This document shows positions 1 to 13,500 of a stretch of 64,000 bases of DNA, in pieces; within the stretch, counting starts at the first letter, position 1; every line of letters starts with the position of its first letter. The notes beneath the pieces are model-generated. The model did no database searches, was not told the DNA's origin, and worked only from the letters and a program-made list of their open reading frames with translations. Made by a program: the position numbers and the translations under genes. The DNA is from Montifringilla adamsi (lineage: Eukaryota; Chordata; Aves; Passeriformes; Passeridae): the NCBI GenBank assembly GCA_017590115.1, contig JAGGNK010007004.1:10848418-10912417 (forward strand), in the 5' to 3' direction.

Positions 1-2956
1 AAATGGTGAGGGAAGAGAGAATGACTTCCACTTTGTAGTTTATTTAATGTGTTTATGGGCTGTCAGTGCATTGCAAGGACATGTTTTGTATGTGACTGAA
101 ATTTTTTTCAACTTTTTCCTCATAAATAAATTGGTATTAAGTCAGTTCGAAAGTTTTTTGGGAGTTTGTTCAAGTGTTTCTGCAAGTACAGCTTTGGTTT
201 TTAAGTGCTGGAAGTTGAGGCCCTTTTTCTCTTTTCACAGAACTGCTTGCTCTGTATACAAGAGGCCTCACTTTGCAGAAAAGTCTTAAAACAGTTATGC
301 AGACTACTTAATAACAAAGATTGTAACTAATAAGGAGTTATTTACAAATGCAGGAAACTTAGGGATACGTTTGTTTTACGATATTTCCTTGACTTGTTCT
401 ATGACTGTCAGGCAAGACCATTTACTCTCTGTACTGCAAATATGGTCTCTGCCAACAATGTTTCAAAAAAGCGACTGGCCTAGTGCCAGCACCATTATCC
501 TGTCATTATTCTGACAATAAAGAAATGCAGATGTGCCCAAGTTCATACTGCCTGAAACACTGAAGAATTAAGAATGATCAAAGTACATCTGATAGGATTT
601 TGGCGCAACCTTATCTCAGGGGAATCTGGAGGGGAGGGTGGGGTTGGTTTAGCTCCCTTTCTCATCAGTTTATTGTATTTTAAACAATGCTGGCTCATTC
701 TGTTGGTCATGGAGCTAGTGGCAAAAATGGACTTTCAGGTACTAAATTAATTTTATGAAAATGGTGTTTTATAAAATGGGGAGTTTTCCCAAATAAAGCT
801 ATCTTTTGAAAAGTCTGTATGCTCATAACTATATTGCTCCTGAAATACCCAAGCATTATGGGAAATGGTGAGACATCCCTATTCATGGATGAATAGACAT
901 CTTAGCACAACTAATACTTCTTAGCTCTTCAGAGTGTCTGGAAGACTTCAGTGCTAGGACTCTTAGGTTTTTCAGGCCTTGCTTTATACCTTGCTAGTTG
1001 CTAGAGATTGCTCATACCACAGTTTAATCTAGCTGAAGATCCTTGACTTAAACTTTGAATCTTGTGAGAGATTCAGCGTTGGAGTAAAAGTTGTTTCTTT
1101 GCACAGTAAAGTTCATTTTAATGGTGTGACTCCATCTGACTTTGCTCTTGAGGTAATGCTGTTCTAAGTAGTAGGTTCTATTTCGCTTGATGTGACTAGA
1201 TAGCCCTGCTTGCACAGAGAATTCTTCTGAGCAGTGAAGTGTTGAAGATGCATGGGCAGTAATTTTGAGCCTTGGTTGGCCAACAGTGATATTTTGGAAT
1301 ACCTGAGAGGGAACAAGAGTTTATGTGGACTGATAGCACTTTTGAAGGAAGACGTGAAGTAGCTTTGATGCTGTTCCACTAAATGTGAGCTAAACCAGTG
1401 TTCCAGCAAGGTGGAGCTGAGGCCTTTGTGTAGTATTTGACACTGGTGAGCATCTTGGCTTATGTGAGGGAAACATTCCATATCCCTCGAGAAGAGCCTG
1501 TTGTCTTCTTGTTTTACATCTGGGAAACATGAGAGAGACTCAAATGAAGTAATGATCTTGGGAGAAGGAATTGTGGTTAAGTTTTTGTAGCAGCATGCCT
1601 CAGTCAGTACTTCTAGGCCTTTTGATTCCCAAAAATGTCTTTACAGAGATGTAACCCCTGATTTATATCTATTGCTTTAATCAATAGTCACATCTTCCCA
1701 AAGTATCTGCTTGGCTGAAAATATTGAATAAACAATAATGGCACTGAAAGATGACACTTGATGTATTAGCAGGGGAAGAAAAACTGCCCCCACAAACACT
1801 TTACCCATTTAATTAGGCAGAAAATGGGTTCTGTAGATTGGTTATTAAAAAAGCTTTTTATTAATGTGATTGTTATTCCATTAGTAATTGGATTGAGAGA
1901 AGTTCTCTTTGAGTCTGCAAAGAAGGAAGAGAATACAGATTTTAATACTTGGGATTTTGTGTATAAACAATTAGGTTGATGATTTACATAATGCTTTCTT
2001 GGTTTTTAAATGCAATGGAGAGAACCTCTCCATTATTTATCTCTTGTTGCAGAGTGGGGCTCACAGTTTTAATTATCTTACAAACCACTTTCTAGATCTT
2101 TGTATTAGCAGTGAAAGATCTCATTTAATATCTTGTTCCCTATAATTTCCTAGTTTGCAGCTACAGGTGTTAATTACTGAGTTCTTCATGGAGGTGGATG
2201 TGTGCTTCATTTAAGGAAATTCCTTTAGAGGTCATCTGTAAGTCATTTTGAGTTCCTTCTGGAGATTCACTTCTGCCAAGATTGACATTTTGTTGAGAAA
2301 TTGGGTGACAGTGAGGGATGCCAAAAAAATAGTGTGGGATGTCTCTCTTGACTGTCCAAGGTGTGTAAAACCTTGGAGAGAGAAAGCATTTCTTAATTGT
2401 CACTTTGACCACTGTCTTCCTTTTATGGTTTTTACATTTATCTTTTTCCTTCTGTGAGATGAATTTGACAATAGCTTGTTTAAAAATTGTTGGGCATCTT
2501 GGTTATGTCCAAGATGGCTCCATGCAAAGCAGTCTTGGATGTTTGAAAGGGATTGCTAGCTTTGCAGAGCTGCTCTGCTGCTGGTTCCAAAACCAGCGCT
2601 TCTGAGTCCTGCTGCTGAGCTCACGTGTCCTGCTGGGCCTGTGGTATCCAGAGCAAGGTTTGTGCAGGCTGTATTCCCTCTTTCTTCCTCAGTCTCCTAG
2701 CACAGGAGCTTAGATAGTCTGTGCATGGCCAAAGTAGAGCTGACCTACTGACAGAAAAGCAGCTACTTACTGACAAGTGATGCAATCTGTTTGCCATGGT
2801 ATTAGCACTTAGACAGTGTCCTGATTCATCAGCGTATTTTCGTATGGGTGTTTTTCATATGGTATTTTTATAAGTGCAGGTACAAAGAGCAATAACTTTA
2901 CAAGTCCAGAATTGGGCCCCCCGAGTATCGTTTGCTTCATTCTCTAATGTTGTTAT
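1..2956. other. Upstream noncoding DNA, probably intron 1 of KIAA1549
   Basis: AT-rich unique-looking sequence. I see no credible exon, RNA gene or recognisable transposon. Open frames are short and have no family resemblance. A homeobox-type TAAT-rich stretch lies near 1810-1900, which could be regulatory, but there is no further support. Confidence 0.6.
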
Positions 2957-4500
2957 GGTGTCACAGAATGGGTGGGGTTGACTGACAGTGGATCATCTGC
3001 TCAAGCCAGGGTCATCCTACAGCACAGGGCACAGGATTGTGTCCAAATGGTTCTTGGATATCTCCAGTGTTGGAGAGTCCACATTCTCTGTGGGCAATCT
3101 GTTCCAGTTTCTGGTCACTCGCACAGTAAAGAAGTTCTTCCTCATGTTCAGGTGGAACTTCCTGTGCATCGGTTTCTTCACGTTGGCTCTTGTGTTGCTC
3201 AGCACCATGGAACAGAGCCTGGTCCATCATCTTGACACCCTCCCTTCAGATACTGAGAGACATTGATGATGTCCCATCTGTCATCTCCTCTCAAGGTTGA
3301 ATGGGCCCAACTCTGTCCTTCCTAATAAGAGAGATGCTCCAGTCTCACCACCATCTTTGTCACCCTCTGCTGGACCCGCTCTAGGAGGAGCTCCCTGTCT
3401 GTCTTGTCCTGAGGAGTACAGAACTGGACACTGTACTCCAGATTGTTTCTCACCAGGGCTGAGTAGAGGGCAGAATCCCCTCTCTCCACCCGCTGGCAAT
3501 GCTTTTTATAATGTCCCCTGGGATACCACTGGCCTTCTTGGCTCCAAGGACACACTGCTGGCTCAGAGAGAGCTTGTTGTCCACTGTCCACCACGACCCC
3601 CAGGCCCCCCTCTGGAGAGCTGCTTTCCAGCAGTGACAGGCTTCCATCCTAGACTCTGTGCCATGATCACAACCCTCTGGGATGTGCCATTCAGCCAGCT
3701 CTCCATCTGCCTCGCTGTCTGCTCCCACTGTCCACACTGCCTGACCTTGCCTGTGACCATCTTGTGAGAGACTGTGCTGAAAGCCTTGCTGAAGTCGAGG
3801 TGGACAATATCCACTTTTCCCTCATCTGTCTAGGTAGTAGATCATAGAGAGGAAATCAGGTTGGTGAAGCATGATTTACCTTCAGTGGCTACGTGGTGAC
3901 TACTCCTGAGCACCTTCTCATCATCTGTGTGGAGAGAGACGGCCTCAGTGAAGAGGTGATTCCATCAGGCATTGTTTCCACGGTGCTTTTAAATTCAGAC
4001 CCTCACAGTTGTGAGGAAGGAAGAGATAATAAGCACTGAGTTCTGAACAGTCTGTCATGTCTGTGGTGAGAGCTGTGGCTGCAGAGGAGGCAGGATGGAT
4101 TTGTAGCAACTCAGCAGCATTGTGGATGTCTTTGTCAGTTCATTTGCATTGAGAGCAAAAAGCTTGGGAATACATTTTACATATGTGGAAAAAAGCACCA
4201 AACAGAAAATAGCAGTCTTAAAGTCTTGAAGGAAAAGAGGATTACTGCATATGTAGCTTCTCAGTGCTTGTGGCCTAATTTTTTTTTTTACCATTTAAAG
4301 CAAGCAAATCTGGTTCTTGTACCACAATGTGCAGCTTAATCTTAGAGAAATTTGAGTTGAAATAAATCTGGCCCTTCTTGTAGACAGATATCACATTTGC
4401 TAACCTCCAGTCACCCAGGGCCTCGCTGGTTAGCCAGGACTGCTGACCACCAAATCACACCTCAGAAGTGATGAGGGTCTCTTAGTGAGAAACTGACTAG
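2957..4500 (-). repeat. Antisense CR1 LINE fragments, rearranged
   Basis: Read on the minus strand, this shows pieces of the CR1 reverse transcriptase. WRLANV followed by VYKKG lies at about 4350-4420, IVHLDFSKAFSTVSHKM near 3760-3812, and SALVRNNLEYSVQF then LLLERVQQRVTKM near 3330-3470. The 3' non-coding end reaches 2957. The + strand shows the standard antisense phrases (CTCAAGCCAGGGTCATCCTA, CCTCATGTTCAGGTGGAACT). The coding frame is broken by deletions and frameshifts, and 3990-4340 is not recognisable, perhaps an insertion or a decayed part. This is a dead 5'-truncated copy with no function of its own. Confidence 0.88.
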
Positions 4501-7500
4501 TATTTTAGTAAAAATATTGCGGCATCATATTTTATTCATTATTCTCATTAGCATGGCTAACTTCATGTGATATTTTTAGTGTTATTGAATCTTAAATTTT
4601 TTTAAGTTTTGCTGGTTTTTGCTAACTAGGGAAGTCTTGCTACCCTTCAGGGATTAAGGGATTTTTTTAAAGTCATGGTAAATATTTCAAATCGCTTTTC
4701 AGGTTGTGATGCAACCTGTTTTTTAAATGATGATGTAAAGAATTTTTAAAAATCCAGACTTTTATGAACATAATAATTTTAGCTTTCAGAGTTCTGATTT
4801 CAAGGCAGAAAGTCCAGTCTTGTCCAGCTGAACTTTAAAAAGCTGTCCTATTTTTTTCCTGTTTTCAGTGGGTGGTAGGCCCATATACATTAGAAAATAA
4901 ATCAGGTCACCTCTATCTCAGCAGCATGCTTCGCTTGTCCTGTTGTAGGTTCTAGTTCAGCAGTAAACCTGAAATGCTACTAGCAAGTGCCTAATGACTT
5001 GCCCCCAATCAAGACATTTGTAAGATGGAATACCCAAAGTGTAAAGGTCATTCTTGACTAAGAAAGTTACTCAGAAGAATCAGTTTGTTTTACTTATACT
5101 GATGGCTCAGTTTTTATTTGTCTACATATTTCTGTCTCTATATGTGTATAAATGTATAAATATATATTTAGTGTGTGCATGCAGTAAATTTTCATGAATT
5201 TAAACATGTATTATCCATTTGAGAACTTCCTGCCTTTGAAATGTTTCTAAGTTTTTTTTGTAAGTAAGTCAACTTAAATATTTAAAAGATTAAGTTCTAG
5301 AAGTTATCACAGGCATCTTGCTTTGGTAGTTTCACTTCTTCCTTTCTGTTTTGTTGGAATTCACTTACCAGAGCTGCATTTGCTGTTTCTTCTGCACCTT
5401 TGATATCCTCTCATATACACCATTGCAATCTAATAGTTTTCTCTATAGAAAGACTTGAGACAAATAAAAAATCTGCATAACAGCATACCTTATGTCATCA
5501 GTTCAGGTTTTTCACTACTAACTGGATGACCAGTCTTACCTAATCTTGAAAATCTTGATCCTGACAAAAGTACTGAGCTTTTGAACTTGGAACAAGGCTT
5601 AGTTTGAAAAAGTATGACCAGGTATCAGGTCTCCTGTTGCTTCCCAGAAAAGAAGTAAATTCTGTGAAGTATATGTAATGTCAAGATTTGTTAGGACTTT
5701 GCAGCAAGCCTGACTTAAATTTTAAACATGAACTTTCATCGGAATATTTAAAAACCGCTAAAAAGGAAAATAAGAATAATTTGCCTTTAAAAATGGCTGG
5801 ACTTGGAAGAGCTTAGAATTTTCCCATTTTTGGCACATTGGTTGAATTAGTGAACCTAAACTGCTCTCATTAGACTGCTTCTAGTTGTAGATGTGCTAGT
5901 AGCTAAAACCTCTCTCTTGCTGTGCATAAAGAAATGCAGATATATTTCATTTTTCAGTATTAATATCACTGCTTCCACAGTGTTTGACTTGGATGAATAA
6001 TACCCTGCCACTATCGACAAGGACTAAGCGCAATGTATCTGGCATTCTCCAAGCACAGAGTGTTCTTAGCAGTGTTGTGTAAATTAATTCTGCAATTGTA
6101 TATTCTAGATGCACGATCAAGACGTGTTTTTTGAATAGTGAGCAAAATGATGAGCAGCAGATGCACCTTCTTCCAGGCCCAGATGCTGTTCTGACTCTGA
6201 CATGACCTGCGATCTCCATGGAAAAGCAGATGATGATGTTGGAAAGAGGGGAGTTACATCCTATTCTCTGTTGGAAAAATTCATCCTGCTTTCAGCCAGA
6301 ATGGGTTGCAACTGTTTAGCTCTAGATGAATTGCAGATTTGCATCAATAAAAAATTAATGATTTTCAGCTCAGTCTAAATTAAATATTTAAACTTCTCCA
6401 TTGTGCCCCAACTTTATTGTTGCAAGAAGAACTCCAGTGTTTAAAGTTTGTGATTTGTGTTGGGCAGGACCTCTTATAAAATACTCAGTTTTTATGTAAA
6501 GAGGCTTAATTGCCTTACAGGTTTCAGAATTAAAAGCCTTACTCAATTAGCTATTTGCTAATTCTGTAGTGTGCACCAGAGCTGAGACAAACTACAGTTT
6601 TGCTAAAAATAAACAATCCTTCAAAATTTCAGCTGGACGGTATCTGGCAGTCCTACTATTGAAGGCATGAGCCATACTAAGGGCAAAGTATTTTAGTAGT
6701 GAACTATTTCTCCTGCCAGTAGCAAGAAAAGGAATTTGTACATATTTCTGGAGGCAAAAATTAGATTCTTTGTTAGCATAGGATAAATGACAGGTTTGGT
6801 ATATTTAGCAAATAAACCAACTACCTGTACATGCTTTTGCAGGTGTTTTACTTTTGTGTCTCACTAAAAGATTGTGGTGACATGTGCAAATATTTTATTT
6901 ACCATTTCATGTAACTTAAAATGTAAGAGAGCTTATGTTTGTAGTGTTACTGAACTGTTAGCACTACTGTCCACTTCTTGTTCTGTAACCAAAAGAGAGG
7001 GATGGTTTGAAACGAAAAAACAAGTGATACTTATTCACCAAACTGTTTGCTTTATGGAGAGTATATATGTCGGATTATTCAAAGGAAGATGTAGCTCAGT
7101 AGGATCTGGGAATAGTCTGGGAGATCTTGGTTTTCAGGTGTACCACTTATAACCTATTGCTTTCAGCCAGTATTTAATGTACTTTCTTCTGGCAGAGAGC
7201 ACTTGGAAACTTGTAGGAAGAAGCTCAGTCTTAAACCAAATTACATTTTTCCAAGTAAAATATAAGTAATCTTTAGGTTTTAAGAATAGAGAGGCATTTG
7301 AATGCAGCGTGCATTTGATGTATTTTTTAATCAGGTTCATTTGGGAAAGATGCATTTTGAGTAACTTAAAATTGTGGTATCAGGTTACTAAAGTGCTGAC
7401 TTTTTTCCTGACCTTTGCTCTGGTTTCCATAGTTATGCATATTTACTGTTGCAGTTCCATATGGGGCAGCTCTAAACTTCAGTGTATAAGAACATCTGGT

Positions 7501-8794
7501 TATGCAAACCACTGTTGATGGAGGGAGAGGGATGCAAGTAAATTTCATGTGCTAAAAGACTTCTGCCTTGAACAAAAGCTTTGCATGTGGAGTTCAAGTA
7601 TAGAATGAATTTTGTTTCTTTTTTTTTTTACTTAAAACATTTTCTAATATAACATGTGGTTCTCATTGTTTTATTTCCAAGTGTTTTATTCTTTCTTTAA
7701 CATACATAACTACCTTAATCCTATTTTTAAGACTTCAGTTTCTTCTAGAGAATAGAAGACTAGAAAGGGCTTGGAGAATGCCAGATTGCTGAACTTCTAA
7801 TCATGAGATGCTGGGATCTGTAAATTAAACCTGTCTGTTAAAAGCAAAGCCCTTTGGACTATACGAATATCAAAGTATTACTGTGGAGTCATGAAATAAT
7901 CATGTAGGTGGAGGAGAGCAATCAGGTTTTACCTTGATTAGCTCCAAGGGAAACGCATTTGCACTCTAAGCAGTGATTAGTGTATCTTCTGGAGAAACAG
8001 TGGCACTTCCTTCGTGGATGAACCACTAATAATTGGATCTTTTTGAGTAGGAGCTGCTGTAACAAGCTGTGTGTACATTCTGTTCAGATGGCTGTGTCTT
8101 CCCAGCTGAATGACTGTAAGGAACCTTTAATTTGAAACAGGTACCAGGTACTTAAGTGAAAGCTGCATTTGATATATATTCATTAGAATTACGTACATAT
8201 TTGATATTTATGTATTGTTCAGGATATTCTTTGCCGTGGTTACCAAGGGTGGTGATTTTTTATTTTGGTATGTTGTAAGACTCTCCTGGAATCTCTTTAT
8301 CAGCTTAAGGGCAGCATAATTGAAGTCTTTAATACATTTAAAAATAAATAAAAATCATACTCTTTTATGCAATAAAGCTGACAAGCTGTTGCAAAACATG
8401 AAGTGCTACATTGTTGAATATCTAGATAAATGTAGGTAAGTACATCTAAATGGTGACTGTCTTGGATTTAAACAGATCTATTCTCGCTCATGTGGAAGAG
8501 TAAAGAAGAAAAGGGGGATGGCAGGTAAATCTCAAGATTTAAGACTTCAGAAAACAATTTTCGCTCTCCCTTTTTTGTCTAAATTGTAGTGTGAGGTAGG
8601 AGGCTATTAAGGAAAAATACATAGTAGTTTTTTGTGCAGCCTTGGGGATTACATCTTGTTGTATCATCAACACAGCTGTTACATTGCAATACTGTGTCAT
8701 GATTACATTTTACAGGAGGGGAAAAAGAATTACATCAAGTGATCCTTTAAGCTCCCAAGGGTTTAACATTCTGTTTTAAAACACGTTACAGCTT

Positions 8795-8852
8795 TAAATA
8801 TAAATAAAAATAAATAAAATTTAAGTAAATATAAATAAATATAAACAAAAAA
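8795..8852. repeat. AAATA-type simple repeat
   Basis: Imperfect tandem copies of AAATA and AAATATA units make a 50-60 base A-rich patch. No coding or transposon signal accompanies it. Confidence 0.7.
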
Positions 8853-9062
8853 GAATAGCTGTTTAATATTTACATTGTCGTCTCAATGAGTTAGGGGAAT
8901 ATGAGAACCCAAAATAAAATGTTCACAATTTACAGAGCATTAAATGCAGGATGTACAGAAGTTAATCTGGAGTTGGAGAAGCCTGTATGTGTTTGAGCCT
9001 CAGCTCATTTCTGACTTGAGAAAGATTTCTAAGCCCTTCCACAATGATTGCAACAAACTGGA

Positions 9063-9100
9063 CAAAAAAAAAAAAAAAAAAAGGTGCTTTTTTTTTTATC
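9063..9100. repeat. A-run and T-run (low complexity)
   Basis: A run of about 19 A is followed after AGGTGC by a run of 9 T. This is a low-complexity repeat, possibly variable in length between individuals. Confidence 0.8.
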
Positions 9101-10365
9101 ATGTAGGTTTTTCTTGTTTTCATGATGCAGTGCTAAAGACTCTAGCAGGGCTAGAAAAGAAAATGGTGGTAAAGATGAGTAGTTGTAGGAGCTTTGCTTT
9201 AGAGAGGCTAAAATAACTCTTGCCATGTTACCAGCTGTTGGGAAAAGCCTTAATGAGCTGGCATCATCCAAACCAGGATGTAATTTTTGAAGTTAAGTAG
9301 GGAATAAAAGGAAGTATCCCAGTTAAGAGGTTAGGTGAAGAGAGTGCTCTGAAGAGAGGATGGAGGTACAAGGAGCAAGTGCAGGGGTGTAAAGGGTGTG
9401 GTTTTTTCCCTGCTGCCAGATGTGTTGAGTTCAGGAAACCTTGGGGTAGTGAGAGTTGCATGTCAAAAAAATGCGGAGATTTTATTAATATGCTTTTTTT
9501 CCAAGGTTTTGATTTCAAGGTACTGATAAATCTACTGGATTTAAGTGCTTTGTGCTTTGCTCATGAACTTCAAACCTGTGTTCCTGAAAGCAGACTTGTA
9601 TGTGGTGCGCTCTCAGCTGGACTGCTGGGCTAGCCAAGAGCAATTCCCTGAAGACTGTGGCTTGAATTTTTACTTAGAAACCAGCAAATTGGAAATGATT
9701 TGTAGTTTTCATGCCTGACGTGAGAACTGCAGGAAAATACTGTGATAGAGCTGTGTTGATAACCAGGTCAGTGCTGAACCATGTAGCACTTGAAGCCTGT
9801 ATTGGTCGGCAGAATTTAGTTATGGTACAGGGAAAGTATGTCAAGCGTAGAGCCTGATGGGATGAAAAAGTGAAACAACTGCACAATCAATCAATCCACC
9901 AAAATATGTAAAATCATCGCAGTCGACTTCTGCATATTAAAAAACAAAACTGCATGTTCTCCTGTGCAATTTAAGTCCTAGTGTTTTGAGTCTCACTCAG
10001 TTTCCTTCATGGTTTTTCCTCATGGTAGAAGCCAGATAATGCTTTTTTGTAGCAGTGGTCCTAATACATGTCAATCTGGTGTCAATGATTTGTTTTTAAA
10101 TAAAATATAAAGAATGATCTCCTCTGAAATTAACCCTACCCAGTGATTGGGATGTTGAGATTTGTGAAATTTAGAATTTAGATTTCAGAAAAAAAGCAAA
10201 AGGCAGGACATATTTAATACTTCATTTACTTATAAATCATTCAGCACCAACAGCTCAGTTTTGCTACTATTAAGATCAGACATTCTTTCTTACATTTCTC
10301 TAGAGGTAGAGCATAAGCTAAACAGATTTTGTCTGCTCAACTACATGATCTGAACTTGTTCTCAT

Positions 10366-10632
10366 TTAATTTTCCCTTTTTAGTTTTTTTTCCTCTCTTT
10401 TTGGTGTTAGCTTTCTGTTGCTGCTAGGATACTGAGCTGGCCGAATTTGTTTACTGTCGCAGAAACAGGACAGCTTACTTGACTTTCTCCTTCCAGTGTT
10501 CTGAGTCTTGGCCAGCTTCACTTTTTCAGTGGTTCTGATGTTCTTTGGGCTCTCCACTGAGCCAGTTGATCCAAATAATGCAGCAAAACCATTTTGCTTT
10601 TGCCAGGTCTGTGCTGTTTGTAGGCCGCTCAC
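10366..10632 (-). other. Unassigned 88-codon minus-strand frame, coding-like
   Basis: An open frame runs on the minus strand from a GTG at 10632 (an in-frame stop lies 12 bases further upstream) to TAA at 10366. Its composition looks more protein-like than other random frames here: balanced codons, an early TWQKQNGFAALFG stretch, a Ser/Lys/Arg middle, and a basic tail (KREEKKLKREN). I do not recognise the family. No poly-pyrimidine tract or clear acceptor precedes it, and there is no ATG start. It could be a 5'-truncated retrocopy of a 3' exon, a terminal exon of an antisense gene, or chance. Confidence 0.3.
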
Positions 10633-12599
10633 TTGTATAAACTAGCTTTATTATTGGACATGCTTAATACCTTTAAAATAATTTTGCTGAAATAATTGTA
10701 TCCTGAATGTTGTTGCCACTTTTAGAGACAGGACATTAAATCTATTTTACAGAATTTTATAATTTTCAGTAGTTACACTGACTTTGAAGGGCACTGCAGG
10801 TCACTCAGCACAAGTGGTGTTGAATTGTACTAATTGCAATACTGCTTTTTAGATTTTTAAAAACTGAGCACCAGAAAATGGAAAAAAACTGTAGATTGGG
10901 AGTTAACAGGTACAGGTACCCTCAAATAAATCAAAGTCCCACATTATTTCATTCCTCAGTTTCTGAAATCAAATGCAGAAGAAGCAGACTTGAGATGGAG
11001 ATGCTTTTAATCAGTAAAGCATCAATTATGTTTGTTTCACCTTCATAGCTGAGCTTAGCCAGACTGAGCCTGGTGGCCTCCTGGTTTCTGTCATCTGAAG
11101 TCCTGTGCAGTTTCAGACTTTACATTTATTGTATTTGCAGTGCTTCAGTACTTCTGTTCTTGGCACCTCAGTAAACATTTTGTGATGTTCCCTCTCCATC
11201 TCATCCTGTATGTCTTCTAGACTGCTGTGTGTAAGGAAATGGGGAAGAGATTACATCCACTTTGTCTTTATTTGTTGTTGTTTGTTGAGCAAATATCAAG
11301 CCAGAAATTATCCTTATGTTTAGCTAGCTATTCAGTTACATAATTAAGTAACAGTAATCTCTTCAGTCTTGCTCTCTCCTGGGATTTCGTCTTATCTTGC
11401 TGCTCCATGATGTAAAAAGGGCATGGTTTTCCTTGCCTTCTCTCTTGTACTGGGTCTTACTCCATATTATCTCTTGGGAAAGAATTGGTGTCTTCATTTT
11501 TGGTTACACATACGATTTTAAGCTGTTGCAGGTGTATGTGTGGAGTGTTTTAAGCACTGTGGTCTTCTTTCTATTCTCCTTTAAATGTAAGCATAGTACT
11601 AGTATTAACTGAAGGTAATAACCTATGTTATGAAAATGTCTATCACTGCATAAATTTCAAGATTTGATGCATTTTTTTGTGTGTTTAAAAGAAAAACTTA
11701 AATCCTAAACTGTTACTAATGCAAAATAATTTTGTTTTATTTCAAAATTTCAAACCATAGAATGTTAGAGGATCTAGGATTTTTTAAATTTGGTTCTTGT
11801 CACTGTAGTGTTCAACATATAATTAGATTTTCACCTAATTTCGTTTTCTCTTAGGCCAAAGTGCAGCAAACAAATTCTGACTTCCTTGTTCCGCCTCCTC
11901 CTCCTCTTTCTCCCACTGAAATGTCCTTGCAGAGATCAGAAGCAGCATTAGAACCATGCGCTGAGAATGCGGAAATTAGTGCTGTGCAGCTGGTTAATTC
12001 ATTAGCCTTTCTGATTCCTTATGGGAATTAAATTACTGTTGGAAAGGAAGGTACACCACAGTGGGATTCTTAAATGCTGTGCTAATCAAAGCTGGCATGC
12101 AACTTGGGTCTCCCAAATCCTATATTTTTGAGACAAAAGATCATTGCCCTACTTAGTCACAGTACTGCACCAACATAATTTTCTGAGTAATTAGAAGTAA
12201 AATAGCCTACTATATCTTTTCCTGGTGGGGGTCTTATTTGATTTTCTTTTTTTTTTTTTTTTAAACAGACACTTAGCAGAGGCTTGGTATGCTTTCTTTG
12301 CTGCCTTAGCACGTTCTCTTCAAGGGCTGGTTGAGTTTTGCTGCTTGGTGTATTGACAGCCTGGTTTCTGACACAACGTGGATAAAATGATGGTGGCAGC
12401 TTTGGTTTTATATAGCTTACAGATAAATCTTTTGTATGTCTATGACTTGATTTGGGAAAATAACCCATTGATTTTAGACTTCTGCCCCCCTATAGCTGTC
12501 TTTCAGTTCCAGAGTCTAACATGTGCATATTGAAGTTCAGGTTGTGTAGCTGGAATGTAACAGGAGCAGGAAAACTGAATGCCATGCCTTTAGGCCAGA
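10633..12599. other. Noncoding intronic stretch
   Basis: No supported gene. A run of 16 T lies at 12247-12262. A pyrimidine-rich CCTCCTCC block near 11890-11910 is not followed by a plausible exon. Confidence 0.55.
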
Positions 12600-13500
12600 T
12601 CTGGCTTCTTGATGTGTTCAGGGGCCAGTTCTGTTTAATGTCTTTGTTGATGATCTGGACAAGAGGGGCGAGCGCACCCTCAGTTTGCAGGGAACACCAG
12701 ATTTTGTGGGAATTTTGTATCTGCTCAATGGGCTGATGCCAACTGTGTGAAGTTCAGCAAGGCCCAGTGCCACATCCTGCCCTGGGCTCACAGCAACCCC
12801 CTGCAGTGCTACAGGCCTGGGGCAGAGTGGCTGGAAAAATCTGCCCGATGGAAAAGGTCCTGGGAGTGCTGGTTTGACAGCAGCTGAACATGAGCCAGCA
12901 GTGGGCCCGGGTGGCCAAGAAGGCCAGTGACATCCTGGCTTGTATCAACAACAGTGTGGCCAGCAGAACCAGTGATGGTCCCTCTGTTCCTGGTGAGGTG
13001 ACACTTGGAGTGCTGTGCTCACTTTGGGGCTACAAGAAAGGCGTTGAGGTGGTGTCCAGAGAAGGGCAGGGAGCTGGGGAAGGGTCTGGGACACCAGTCT
13101 GATAAGGAGCAGCTGAGAGACCTGGGAATGTTTAGCCTGGAGAAAACAAGGCTCAAGGGAGATCCCATCACTCTCTACCAGCTCCTGAAAGGAGGTTGTA
13201 GTGTGGTAGGGGTCGGTCTCTTCCCCAAGGTAACAAGTGGTAGGACAAGAGGAAATAGTTTCAAATTGTGCTGGAGAAGACTTAAACTGGATATTAGAAA
13301 AAATGTCTCTACTGAAAGAGTGGTCAGCCATTGGAATCAGGACCCAGGGGAGTGGTGGAGTTGCCCTTCCTTGAAGTGTTAAAAATCCATGTGAATGTGG
13401 CACTTAGGGATGTGGTTTAGTGATGGACTTGGCACGGTTGGGTAATGGTGGGAGTCAATGATTTTGGAGGTCATTTCCAAACTAAACAATTCTATGATTT
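12600..13500 (+). repeat. CR1 LINE fragment, sense, with 3' terminus
   Basis: Reverse-transcriptase remnants run in order on the + strand. FVDDLDKRGERTLS lies near 12640-12680 (broken catalytic region). MSQQWARVAKKASDILACIN is at 12890-12950. The LEKTRLKGDPI and QLLKGG homologues follow near 13140-13200. The non-coding tail (ACAAGAGGAAATAGTTTCAA and the TTAGTGATGGACTTGGCACGG segment) ends in CAATTCTATGATTT at 13500, the diagnostic CR1 3' end. Frameshifts and stops show a dead, 5'-truncated copy. Confidence 0.93.

Larger units (their letters stand above)
4501..10365. other. Noncoding intronic stretch
   Basis: No exon, RNA gene or clear transposon is seen. It includes an A-rich AAATA-type stretch at about 8795-8850 and an A-run followed closely by a T-run at about 9062-9100. 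Open frames here look random. Confidence 0.55.

Noticed and set aside
3297..3767. 156-codon plus-strand open frame
   Set aside because: It is the antisense shadow of the CR1 reverse transcriptase.
7088..7150. tRNA-like A-box phrase GTAGCTCAGTAGG
   Set aside because: No matching B-box (GGTTCRANTCC), no cloverleaf stems and no terminator follow.
12945..13403. 152-codon minus-strand open frame
   Set aside because: It is antisense to the sense CR1 copy at 12600-13500.
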